From: Streptomyces aureus
GTDB taxonomy: Bacteria; Actinomycetota; Actinomycetes; Streptomycetales; Streptomycetaceae
Length of the DNA: 64,000 bases
Reading direction: 5' to 3'
Assembly: GCF_000725495.1 (NCBI RefSeq)
Contig: NZ_JNZD01000003.1
Location: forward strand, 310,001-374,000
Positions within the stretch are counted from its first letter, which is position 1; the number at the start of each line of letters is the position of its first letter. Positions 18,624-26,680 of this stretch are shown piece by piece. A program made the translations under genes and the position numbers. A model generated the notes under the pieces. That model was not told the origin of the DNA and made no database searches. It saw nothing but the letters and a program-made list of their open reading frames with translations.

Positions 18624-18739
18624 GGCGCACCGCCGTGGGCCCGCTCAGCGCCGGCGCACCGCCGTGGGCCTGCTCAGCCCCGACGCACCACCATGGGCCC
18701 GCTCAGCACCGGCGCACCGCCGCGAGCCCGCTCAGCACT
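18624..18739. repeat. 29-nt tandem repeat, four units, abutting the marR stop
   Basis: Units start at 18624, 18653, 18682 and 18711, each a variant of GGCGCACCGCCGTGGGCCCG. The last unit runs into the stop codon and final codons of the MarR gene. The repeat fills most of the 174 nt between the two genes, and no other element is visible there. Confidence 0.9.
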
Positions 18740-19187
18740 GGTGCTCCATCCGCGGCATGCCGTCCACCAGGGTGTCCAGCAGGCCGCCGAGCACCTCGCG
18801 CTGCTCGTCGGTCAATGGAGCCAGGATCTCCTCCGCGGCGCCGCGGCGCGCGGCGCGGAGCTCCCGCAGCGCCTTGCGCCCCTCGTCCGTGACCTCGATC
18901 CGGATCACCCGGCGGTTGGTGGGATCGGGCACCCGGCGCACCCTGCCGCTCGCCTCCAGGCCGTCGACCAGTGTGGTCACGGCACGGGGCACCACTTCGA
19001 GGCGCTCCGCGAGATCGGCCATGCGGGGCGGAGAGGCGTAGTGCGCCAGGGTGCGCAGGAGCCGTGACTGGGCGGGGGTGATGCCCAGCTCGCGCTGCTC
19101 CAGATGGCGCTTCTGGATGCGGTGCACGCGGCGCGTCAGACGCAGCAGCTGCTCGGCGAGCAGTCCGTCGGCATCGGGGGTGGTCAT
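18732..19187 (-). CDS. MarR family transcriptional regulator
   Basis: A 151-residue MarR protein. The winged helix is clear (ITPAQSRLLRTLAHY, MADLAERLEVVPRAVTTLVDGLE, VRRVPDPTNRR with the wing arginines) and long dimerisation helices flank it. It is divergent from a multidrug-type ABC exporter at 19302, with a 7-bp inverted repeat in the shared upstream region. This is the classic layout of a ligand-responsive repressor of its own efflux pump. The ATG at 19187 is the only good start. Confidence 0.93.
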   Translation of the reverse strand: MTTPDADGLLAEQLLRLTRRVHRIQKRHLEQRELGITPAQSRLLRTLAHYASPPRMADLAERLEVVPRAVTTLVDGLEASGRVRRVPDPTNRRVIRIEVTDEGRKALRELRAARRGAAEEILAPLTDEQREVLGGLLDTLVDGMPRMEHQC

Positions 19188-19211
19188 GCGGGAACAATAT
19201 CAGGATGCCGT

Positions 19212-19236
19212 TCATTGTGAGTATAGGTAACAATGA
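19212..19236. promoter_or_regulatory. Candidate MarR operator
   Basis: The arms TCATTGT (19212-19218) and ACAATGA (19230-19236) form a perfect 7-bp inverted repeat around an 11-nt centre containing TATAGG. It lies 24 nt upstream of the MarR start and 65 nt upstream of the exporter start. The unusual AT content and position fit an autoregulated operator overlapping divergent promoters. Confidence 0.6.
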
Positions 19237-19301
19237 GCTAGGCTCCGGCAGCCGTCGGAACCTCACCGATGTCCCTGTGATCCTCATTTCCTAGGAGTCC
19301 A

Positions 19302-21101
19302 TTGCGCCCCGAACTGTCCAACTGGAGCCCGCCACCCGCCGACAAGGGACAACCGCGGCAGGTGCGCCGCATCCTCGGTCTCTTCCGTCCCTACCGCGGC
19401 CGCCTCGCCATCGTCGGCCTGCTGGTGGGCGCCGCGTCCCTCGTGGGCGTGGCCACCCCCTTCCTGCTGAAGGCGATCCTGGACACCGCGATCCCCGAAG
19501 GGCGTACGGGTCTGCTGACCCTCCTCGCGCTCGGCATGATCGCCAGTGCCGTCCTCAGCGGTGTCTTCGGTGTCCTGCAGACACTGATCTCCACGACCGT
19601 GGGCCAGCGGGTGATGCACGACCTGCGCACCGCGGTGTACGGCCGTCTCCAGCGCATGTCCCTCGCGTTCTTCACCCGGACGCGCACCGGCGAGGTCCAG
19701 TCGCGCATCGCCAACGACATCGGCGGGATGCAGGCGACCGTCACGTCCACCGCCACCTCTCTGGTCTCCAACCTCACCAGCGTGGTCGCCACCATCGTCG
19801 CCATGGTGGCCCTGGACTGGCGCCTGACCGTCGTCTCCCTGCTCCTGCTGCCGGTCTTCGTGTGGATCAGCCGCCGGGTCGGGAACGAACGCAAGAAGAT
19901 CACGACCCAGCGCCAGAAGCAGATGGCGGCGATGGCCGCCACCGTCACCGAATCGCTCTCCGTCAGCGGCATCCTGCTCGGGCGCACCATGGGCCGGGCC
20001 GACTCGCTGACGAAGTCCTTCGCCGAGGAGTCCGAGGCCCTGGTCGACCTGGAGGTGCGGTCGAACATGGCGGGACGCTGGCGTATGTCCGTCATCGGCA
20101 TCGTCATGGCCGCCATGCCCGCCGTCATCTACTGGACCGCGGGCATAGCCCTCGAACTCGGCGGTCCGTCGATATCGATCGGCACGCTCGTCGCCTTCGT
20201 CTCGCTCCAGCAGGGCCTGTTCCGCCCCACGGTCAGCCTGCTGGCCACCGGTGTGCAGATCCAGACCTCGCTCGCGCTGTTCCAGCGCATCTTCGAGTAC
20301 CTCGACCTGCCCATCGACATCACCGAGCCCGAGAACCCCGTCCACCTCGACCAGGTCAAGGGTGAGATCCGCTTCGAGGACGTCGAGTTCCGCTACGACG
20401 ACAAGGGCGCCCCGATCCTGAAGGACATCGACGTCACGGTCCCGGCCGGCGGCAGCCTCGCCGTCGTCGGACCGACCGGCTCCGGCAAGTCGACGCTCAG
20501 CTATCTCGTCCCCCGGCTGTACGACGTCACGGGCGGACGCGTGACCCTCGACGGGGTCGACGTCCGGGACCTCGACTTCGACACCCTCGCGCGCGCGGTC
20601 GGCGTCGTCTCCCAGGAGACGTACCTCTTCCACGCCTCGGTCGCCGAGAACCTGCGCTTCGCCAAGCCGGACGCCACCGACGAGGAGCTGTACACGGCGG
20701 CCCGGGCGGCCCAGATCCACGAGCACATAGCCTCACTGCCCGACGGGTACGACACGGTCGTCGGCGAGCGCGGCCACCGGTTCTCCGGCGGTGAGAAGCA
20801 GCGCCTCGCCATCGCCCGCACGATCCTGCGTGACCCGCCCGTGCTCATCCTGGACGAGGCGACCAGCGCCCTGGACACCCGTACGGAGCACGCCGTCCAG
20901 GAGGCGATCGACGCCCTGTCGGCCAACCGCACCACGCTCACCATCGCGCACCGGCTGTCCACGATCAGGAGCGCCGACCAGATCGTCGTCCTCGACGCGG
21001 GTCAAGCGGTCGAGCGCGGCACGCACGAGGAACTGCTGGCCGCGGAGGGCCGCTATGCCGCCCTGGTCCACCGTGACGCCCAACTGGAGCCGACAAGATG
21101 A
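19302..21101 (+). CDS. Multidrug-type ABC exporter (permease-ATPase)
   Basis: A 599-residue half-transporter that probably works as a homodimer. Six membrane segments (residues about 35-320) precede a complete nucleotide-binding domain: Walker A GPTGSGKST, Q-loop VSQETYLF, signature FSGGEKQR, Walker B LILDEATSALD and H-loop IAHRLST. Translation starts at a TTG (19302) behind AGGAG at 6-nt spacing; no in-frame ATG or GTG fits as well. Control by the divergent MarR protein is likely. Lipid- or drug-export is the usual role of this family. Confidence 0.93.
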   Translation: MRPELSNWSPPPADKGQPRQVRRILGLFRPYRGRLAIVGLLVGAASLVGVATPFLLKAILDTAIPEGRTGLLTLLALGMIASAVLSGVFGVLQTLISTTVGQRVMHDLRTAVYGRLQRMSLAFFTRTRTGEVQSRIANDIGGMQATVTSTATSLVSNLTSVVATIVAMVALDWRLTVVSLLLLPVFVWISRRVGNERKKITTQRQKQMAAMAATVTESLSVSGILLGRTMGRADSLTKSFAEESEALVDLEVRSNMAGRWRMSVIGIVMAAMPAVIYWTAGIALELGGPSISIGTLVAFVSLQQGLFRPTVSLLATGVQIQTSLALFQRIFEYLDLPIDITEPENPVHLDQVKGEIRFEDVEFRYDDKGAPILKDIDVTVPAGGSLAVVGPTGSGKSTLSYLVPRLYDVTGGRVTLDGVDVRDLDFDTLARAVGVVSQETYLFHASVAENLRFAKPDATDEELYTAARAAQIHEHIASLPDGYDTVVGERGHRFSGGEKQRLAIARTILRDPPVLILDEATSALDTRTEHAVQEAIDALSANRTTLTIAHRLSTIRSADQIVVLDAGQAVERGTHEELLAAEGRYAALVHRDAQLEPTR

Positions 21102-21145
21102 CGATATGCCGGGTTTGCGGGCAATAGCGCGTTACCGTGCCCGTT

Positions 21146-22174
21146 ATGCAGACGAACACTCCGCCACGGAGCACGATCCGACTGACGCGCCGGGGCCGAG
21201 TCGCCCTCATCGCGACCGGCGCCGTCGTGGCGGCCACCGCCGTGGCGGTGCCGCTGCTGAGCATGGGGGACGACGGGCGCCCGACGTCGCTCGTCGTTCC
21301 GGAGGGCTGGCGCTCCGGACAGGTCTACGCCGCCGTCGACAAGGCCCTGAGGGTCCCGGCGGGCACCACCAAGAAGTCCCTGGCTAAGGCCCACCTCAAG
21401 CTCCCCGACGACGCCCGGGGCAACCCCGAGGGCTACCTCTTCCCGGCGACGTATCCGATCGGTGAGAAAGCGACCCCGGAGTCCCTGCTGACCTTCATGG
21501 TCGACACCGCGAACAAGAAGTTCAACGGAGCACCGATCGCCGCGGGCGCGCAGCGCAACGCCATGAACGTCTATCAGGCCGTCACGATCGCGAGCATCGT
21601 GCAGGCCGAGGCGGCGACCGAGGCGGACATGGGCAAGGTCGCCCGGGTCATCTACAACCGGCTGCAACGCGGCATGCCGCTGCAGATGGACTCCACCATC
21701 AACTACGCGCTGAACCGCTCCACCCTGAACACCAGTGAGGCGGACACGAAGCTCGCCAGCCCGTACAACTCCTATCAGCGCATGGGCCTGCCGCCCACAC
21801 CCATCGCCAACCCCGGCGAGGAGGCGATGCGGGTCGCCATCAACCCGCCCGCGGGCGAATGGCTGTACTTCGTCACGGTGAAGAAGGGCGACACCCGCTT
21901 CACGGCCAGCTACCAGGAACACGAGCGCAACGTCGCCGAGTTCAACCGGCTGCACCGCACGAGCGCGTCGCCCGCGGTCTCGCCCACAACGCCTCAGGCG
22001 ACTTCCCCCACGACCCCTCAGGCGGCTTCGCCCGCAGCTCCCCAGGCGGCCTCTCCCGCGGTCACGTCCGTCGCCCCTCCCACGGCGCCGCCTGTGACCT
22101 CCCCGACCGCGCCCGCGGTGGAAACGCCCGCGGTGCCTCCCGCGGACACCCCCACGGTCGTTCCGACGAGCTGA
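21146..22174 (+). CDS. mltG: MltG-like endolytic transglycosylase
   Basis: A 342-residue membrane-anchored protein with one N-terminal transmembrane helix (residues about 22-42). A YceG/MltG domain follows, including LEGYLFP-like NPEGYLFPATY, SIVQAEA with the catalytic Glu, YNRL, MDSTINY and SPYNSY. Homologues cut nascent glycan strands near the membrane and help set strand length. It is shorter than typical MltG because the LysM-like N-terminal part is reduced. The tail (nt 21967-22160) is a low-complexity run of SPxxPQA repeats. It follows the ABC gene by 44 nt. There is no strong ribosome binding site, and a GTG at 21137 is possible. Confidence 0.85.
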   Translation: MQTNTPPRSTIRLTRRGRVALIATGAVVAATAVAVPLLSMGDDGRPTSLVVPEGWRSGQVYAAVDKALRVPAGTTKKSLAKAHLKLPDDARGNPEGYLFPATYPIGEKATPESLLTFMVDTANKKFNGAPIAAGAQRNAMNVYQAVTIASIVQAEAATEADMGKVARVIYNRLQRGMPLQMDSTINYALNRSTLNTSEADTKLASPYNSYQRMGLPPTPIANPGEEAMRVAINPPAGEWLYFVTVKKGDTRFTASYQEHERNVAEFNRLHRTSASPAVSPTTPQATSPTTPQAASPAAPQAASPAVTSVAPPTAPPVTSPTAPAVETPAVPPADTPTVVPTS

Positions 22175-22189
22175 GCGGGTTCCGCCGTG

Positions 22190-23278
22190 TCACACGGCGA
22201 CCGGCACGTCCTCCAGCAGGCGCCTGATGTCCCGTACGGCGGCCCGGCCGGCCCGGTTGGCGCCGATGGTGCTCGCCGAGGGCCCGTAGCCGACCAGGTG
22301 GATCCGCGGGTCGGCGACCGCGCGCGTTCCCTCGACCCGGATGCCGCCGCCCCGCTCACGCAGACGCAGCGGTGCCAGATGGTCGATGGCGGCCCGGAAT
22401 CCGGTCGCCCAGAGGATCACGTCGGCGTCCACGCGCTGCCCGTCCGCCCACTCCACGCCGTCGGGGGTGATCCGGTCGAACATCGGCCGCCGGTCCAGCA
22501 CGCCGTCGGCCAGCGCCTGCCGGATCGCGTCGTTCAGCGGCAGCCCGGTCACCGAGACCACGCTGCGCGGCGGCAGCCCCTGCCGGACCCGCTCCTCGAC
22601 GAGCGCGACGGCGGCCCGCCCGAACTCCTCGGTGAAGGGGCCCTCGCGGAAGACCGGGGGACGCCGGGTGACCCAGGTGGTCTCCGCAGCCCGCGACGCG
22701 ATCTCCATCAGATGCTGGGTGCCGGAGGCGCCACCGCCCACGACGACCACGCGCCGCCCGGCGAACCACTCGGGGCCGGGGTACTGGGCCGTGTGCAACT
22801 GCCGCCCGCGGAAGGTCTCCTGTCCCGGATAGCGGGGCCAGAACGGGCGGTCCCAGGTGCCCGTCGCGTTGACCAGCGCCCGGGTCGACCACGTACCCTC
22901 GCGGGCTTCCACGAGGAGTCGCCCACCAGTGCCCTCCCGGACGGCGCGGACGTCGACCGGCCGCTGTACCCGCAGGTCGAACGCGCGCTCGTAGGCGGCG
23001 AAGTACTCCGAGACGACCTCGGAGGAGGGGCGGTCCCGGTCGGCGTCCGTGAGGTCCATGCCCGGCAGGGAGTGCATCCCGTGCACCTTGCCGTACGTCA
23101 GCGACGGCCAGCGGAACTGCCAGGCTCCGCCGGGGCGCGGCGCGTGGTCGAGGACGACGAAGTCCCGCCCGGGCTCGAAGCCCGTGCGCCGCAGGTGGTA
23201 GGCGGCCGCGAGGCCCGCCTGACCGGCCCCGACGACGACCACATCGACCTCACGCGCGTTCACCCTGATGTCGTTCAC
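22190..23278 (-). CDS. FAD-dependent monooxygenase-like oxidoreductase (CzcO/FMO family)
   Basis: A 362-residue flavoprotein. The FAD-binding Rossmann motif VVVGAGQAGLAA lies near the N terminus, the NADPH-binding motif VVVGGGASGTQH near residue 180, and ATGTWD and WATGFRA follow. This is the arrangement of small flavin-containing monooxygenases and thioredoxin-reductase-like proteins. The substrate is unknown. I chose the GTG at 23278 because it begins the Rossmann strand at the usual distance. It converges on mltG with only 15 nt between stops and is divergent from yjbQ. Confidence 0.85.
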   Translation of the reverse strand: MNDIRVNAREVDVVVVGAGQAGLAAAYHLRRTGFEPGRDFVVLDHAPRPGGAWQFRWPSLTYGKVHGMHSLPGMDLTDADRDRPSSEVVSEYFAAYERAFDLRVQRPVDVRAVREGTGGRLLVEAREGTWSTRALVNATGTWDRPFWPRYPGQETFRGRQLHTAQYPGPEWFAGRRVVVVGGGASGTQHLMEIASRAAETTWVTRRPPVFREGPFTEEFGRAAVALVEERVRQGLPPRSVVSVTGLPLNDAIRQALADGVLDRRPMFDRITPDGVEWADGQRVDADVILWATGFRAAIDHLAPLRLRERGGGIRVEGTRAVADPRIHLVGYGPSASTIGANRAGRAAVRDIRRLLEDVPVAV

Positions 23279-23405
23279 GCTTCTACGAACCGGGCCGGGC
23301 GCCGGGATCTTCCCGCCCGACACCGTGCTATGAGCCACGGGACGTACGGCCTGCCGGGTGTTCGCGTCACAGGCCGGGACCCGGCGCATGGGAGAGGATT
23401 GAGGC

Positions 23406-23828
23406 ATGTCCGATGCCTTCACCACGCAGGTCCTGCACATCTCCTCGGGTACGTCGGAGACGGTCGTCGACCTCACCCGCGACTGCGAGGCCTTCCTCCG
23501 CGAGGTCGCCGCGGGCCGCGACGGCCTCCTGAACGTCTTCGTCCCCCACGCCACCGCCGGAATCGCCATCATCGAGACCGGTGCCGGCAGCGACGACGAC
23601 CTCCTGACCACCCTGCACTCCCTGCTCCCCGCGGACGACCGCTGGCAGCACCGTCACGGCAGCCCGGGGCACGGCCGCGACCACGTCCTGCCGGCCATCG
23701 TCCCGCCGCACGCGACCCTGCCGGTGGTGGACGGGAGCCTGGAGCTGGGGACATGGCAGTCGGTGTGCCTCGTGGACACCAACCGGGACAACCCGAACCG
23801 CGACGTGCGGCTGAGCTTCCTAGGCTGA
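23406..23828 (+). CDS. yjbQ: YjbQ family protein (UPF0047)
   Basis: A 140-residue UPF0047 protein of normal length. The family motifs FVPHATAGIAI with the conserved His, and HGSPGHGRDH, are intact. E. coli YjbQ has thiamine-phosphate synthase side activity; the physiological role is not settled. The start is the ATG at 23406 with GAGAGGATTGAGGC upstream. The last 47 coding bases before its LG-stop ending are duplicated at 29893-29939, so the present 3' end was probably supplied or regenerated by the insertion of the island that follows. Confidence 0.93.
   Translation: MSDAFTTQVLHISSGTSETVVDLTRDCEAFLREVAAGRDGLLNVFVPHATAGIAIIETGAGSDDDLLTTLHSLLPADDRWQHRHGSPGHGRDHVLPAIVPPHATLPVVDGSLELGTWQSVCLVDTNRDNPNRDVRLSFLG
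23774..23820 (+). repeat. Left direct repeat of the island (attL-like), inside yjbQ
   Basis: These 47 bp begin GGACACCAACCGGGACAACC. They match 29893-29939 with a single mismatch (C versus G in the CGAxGTG part). They lie inside the 3' end of yjbQ and mark the left edge of the inserted segment. Confidence 0.85.
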
Positions 23829-23893
23829 TCAAGATCGTTCAGCTGGGGCGAGCCGCCCATTCTCCGTACTGACGGTGAGAGAGGAGGGCGCCT

Positions 23894-23925
23894 GGTACGG
23901 AGCCGACCGCGGTCGGCTCCGTACC
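23894..23925. terminator. Perfect 32-bp palindrome, probable bidirectional terminator
   Basis: Two 16-bp arms (GGTACGGAGCCGACCG and its exact complement) meet with no spacer between the convergent yjbQ and SNF2 genes. A strong stem could end transcription from both sides. It lies inside the island, next to its left edge. Confidence 0.7.
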
Positions 23926-23934
23926 TCGCCGCCT

Positions 23935-26556
23935 TCAGCCGCTTGAGAGGAGGCGCTCCCGCTCGGCCGCCACGATTTCCCGTGCCAGCTCGGCGTCCGT
24001 GATGTCGAACGCTTCTGGGGCACTCTCCGCCGTCTCGGAGACCCGGGCGAAATCCGCGAAGAGCTGGTTCTTGCGTGCCAGGATCTCGATGATGCGCTGG
24101 TCCACACCCTCTTCGGAGAGCAAGCGGTGCACTTGCACCGACTCCAGTTGCCCCATCCTGTGGGCGCGGCCGATCGCTTGCCATTCCGTCGTCGGTTTGA
24201 GCTGAGGCTCGCAGATCACGACGACCGACGCCGACTGAATGTTCAGGCCGACGCCACCCGCCACGATCTGTGCGACGAGGACGGCCCCATGGGGGGCCAG
24301 GGAGAAATCGTCGACCATGCTTTGACGTGCCGCCGCGGGTACGGAGCCGGTCAGGGGCCCGAACACCTTCCCCGGGAGGTTGGACACCACTGAGTCGAGG
24401 ACATCACGGAAATACGAGAAGACCAGCACCTTGCGCTGGTTCTCCTCCGCCTCCTGGACTATGTCGATGAGGCGCTGCATCTTCTCGGACTTGGCCCCGG
24501 CCCGCAGGGCGGCCTGGCGCATGGCCATGAAGTTGCCTTCGATGACGGCAGATCGGTAGTGCTGCTCATCGGCGCTGGACATCGGCAGCCACTCGTCGAT
24601 GTCCAGCCTCTCCGGGAGCTCGGTGAGGACGTCTTCCTGGTTGCGCCGCAAGTAGGCCGGTGCCACCTGTTTCCGGAACTGGCGAGGAGAGATCTCCGAG
24701 GCGTCGATCGGAAGATCCGGCCGGAGGTAGCCGATGAGATTGCGGAATTCCTCGAGCCGGTTCTCCAGCGGGGTGCCCGTGAGGAGGATTGCTCGCTCGG
24801 AGCGCTGTATCAGGCCTGTGGAGCGCTGGGTTCGCCTGGCGTGCCGATTCTTGATGTAGTGCGCTTCGTCGAACACCAAGCACGCCGGTTCGGCGCGTTC
24901 GGGAATGCGCTCTTCCAGCCATCCGAGGATGTCATAGGTGGTGACGGCGACTCCGCCGCTGCGGATCCAGGACCGCAGCGCGTCGTCGCGAGCAGGTCCG
25001 TGGAGACGGTATGCCCGCAGAGCCGACTTGGCCTGGACTTCGCGCACCCAGTTGGTCACGACGGCCGCCGGGCACACCACCAGGAAGTGAGAGGATCCCT
25101 TGGCGCGTAGATGGGCGAGCACGGCGAGGGATTCGACCGTCTTCCCCAGACCCATCTCGTCGCCGATGACGACCTTCCGCTGCACGATCGCGAAGCGGGC
25201 GCCGAAGGACTGGTACCCGCGCAGGGACGCCCTGAGGTGGGTGGTGTCGAGGGTGAGTTCCCTGACCGCCTCGACGATCTCGGCCGGCAGGTCGCCTTGG
25301 CTCTTCTCGGCGTCGTCGGCCAGGAATCCGAGCTCCGCGAGCATCGCGTAGTAGTCGGCCGGCCGGGAGAGGAAGTCCTCCCAAGGGTCACCGCCCGCAG
25401 CACTGTCCCCGCCGTCGAGGACGGCCCCTCGGCGTTCGACGGCCGCCAGCGCGGTACGCAGCTCGGCGACGGTCCGGGCCCTGGGAAGGAGCACCACGTG
25501 GGAAGCCTGGGGTGCGAGGCCTTGAAGGAGCGGTCGTACCGCGTCGGCGGCGGCGAGGTCCGACGTCGCGCTGCGGATCGATCGCGCCGCGTCCCAGGCC
25601 CGCATCGCCGTGAGGAGTTTCGTGGTGGCCTGTGAGCGGTCCTTGATGTCGATGCGGATCGGCATCTCGTCCATCGTGGTCTGCCAGATGGTTTGTGCGG
25701 CGCCGATCATCCGGTTTCCCGTGGTGTCCCCGACACCGGGGAGCGACCGGATCCGCGACCGTTGGTCGAGGACCTGCTGCACGGTCCGGATTCCGGCATC
25801 GAGCAGTGCCATGATGCGTAGTTGGCCGCTGGTCGCGTCCTTGAGTCGTTCGACGGGCATCTCGGTGACCAGCTTGCGCACCTCGGTCTGCCGGACGGCG
25901 TTGCCGGCGGCCTTGACAGCCGCTCTGAACTCGCTCTCGCGGTGCAGAGCACGGTCGATCGCGGTGAGTGCGGTCCCGGCGGGGTCCAGCTCATGCCGAC
26001 CGACGAGTTCGGCTCCGGCGCCGAGGCGCGGGGCGAGGCCGACTTGTTCGTCGAGCACGGCCGAGGAGTCGACCGCCGGGACGGCCTTCCCGTCCCACGC
26101 CGCCAGGCCTTCCAGCTCGGGTATGAGTCGGGTGCCTGTGATCGCCTCGTGGAGAGACAAGAGGGAGGCGGCAGCCTGCTCCGCTTCCTCCTTGCGGCTC
26201 TTGCCCGAGAAGATCCGGCGGGCACCGAACAACGCGCGGACAGCTGTCAGCGCTTGGCCGGCGTCGTCGGTCAGCCGACGGATGCCCTGCCGGCTACCGG
26301 CCGTGATCGCCGGAAGTGCTTGGCGGCAAGCCAGGGCGGTCACCAGGCCGGCGTCGGAGGGTGAGACCTGCAGGACGCGCCATGAGGTGGTGGTCTTGGT
26401 CCCGAGCGAGACCACGCGGTCGAGGAGCTGCCTGGCGGCGTCCTCCGCCGCTGACTCGACGGGCCCACGCCGCTCGGCGATCCCCGCCGCGAGCTCGTGC
26501 CAACCGCTGACGTCGTCCACCACACCACGCAGGTGATGACGTGCTTCTCGTTCCAT
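23935..26556 (-). CDS. SNF2-family DNA translocase/helicase, island gene 1
   Basis: An 873-residue SNF2 protein. Residues 1 to about 430 are an unrecognised helical region with a helix-hairpin-helix-like patch (SLPGVGDTTGNRMIGAAQ). The ATPase core has motif I DEMGLGKT, motif II DEAH, motif III LLTGTPLEN, a GVGLNIQSA segment and motif VI AIGRAHRMGQ. The core should translocate on double-stranded DNA using ATP. The ATG at 26556 sits behind a GGCGGGGGC stretch. It is divergent from the second helicase, with a 124-nt shared upstream region. No nuclease or methylase motif is visible in it. A defence role is inferred from the partner and the island setting. Confidence 0.9.
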   Translation of the reverse strand: MEREARHHLRGVVDDVSGWHELAAGIAERRGPVESAAEDAARQLLDRVVSLGTKTTTSWRVLQVSPSDAGLVTALACRQALPAITAGSRQGIRRLTDDAGQALTAVRALFGARRIFSGKSRKEEAEQAAASLLSLHEAITGTRLIPELEGLAAWDGKAVPAVDSSAVLDEQVGLAPRLGAGAELVGRHELDPAGTALTAIDRALHRESEFRAAVKAAGNAVRQTEVRKLVTEMPVERLKDATSGQLRIMALLDAGIRTVQQVLDQRSRIRSLPGVGDTTGNRMIGAAQTIWQTTMDEMPIRIDIKDRSQATTKLLTAMRAWDAARSIRSATSDLAAADAVRPLLQGLAPQASHVVLLPRARTVAELRTALAAVERRGAVLDGGDSAAGGDPWEDFLSRPADYYAMLAELGFLADDAEKSQGDLPAEIVEAVRELTLDTTHLRASLRGYQSFGARFAIVQRKVVIGDEMGLGKTVESLAVLAHLRAKGSSHFLVVCPAAVVTNWVREVQAKSALRAYRLHGPARDDALRSWIRSGGVAVTTYDILGWLEERIPERAEPACLVFDEAHYIKNRHARRTQRSTGLIQRSERAILLTGTPLENRLEEFRNLIGYLRPDLPIDASEISPRQFRKQVAPAYLRRNQEDVLTELPERLDIDEWLPMSSADEQHYRSAVIEGNFMAMRQAALRAGAKSEKMQRLIDIVQEAEENQRKVLVFSYFRDVLDSVVSNLPGKVFGPLTGSVPAAARQSMVDDFSLAPHGAVLVAQIVAGGVGLNIQSASVVVICEPQLKPTTEWQAIGRAHRMGQLESVQVHRLLSEEGVDQRIIEILARKNQLFADFARVSETAESAPEAFDITDAELAREIVAAERERLLSSG

Positions 26557-26680
26557 TGCCCCCGCCGACTCGCATGACCTCTGGGAAGATTAGCGACCCC
26601 GATCGATCAAGTCGACGGGATCACGACATCGCCGGAACGTCCGAGTAGCGTTCACGGGCTGCCAAGCGGAGGTTGTGCAC

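Noticed and set aside
13038..19067. A 2009-codon open frame on the plus strand
   Set aside because: Antisense to the ABC gene, the FAD/Fe-S fusion and MarR; composition is arginine/glycine-rich without any domain.
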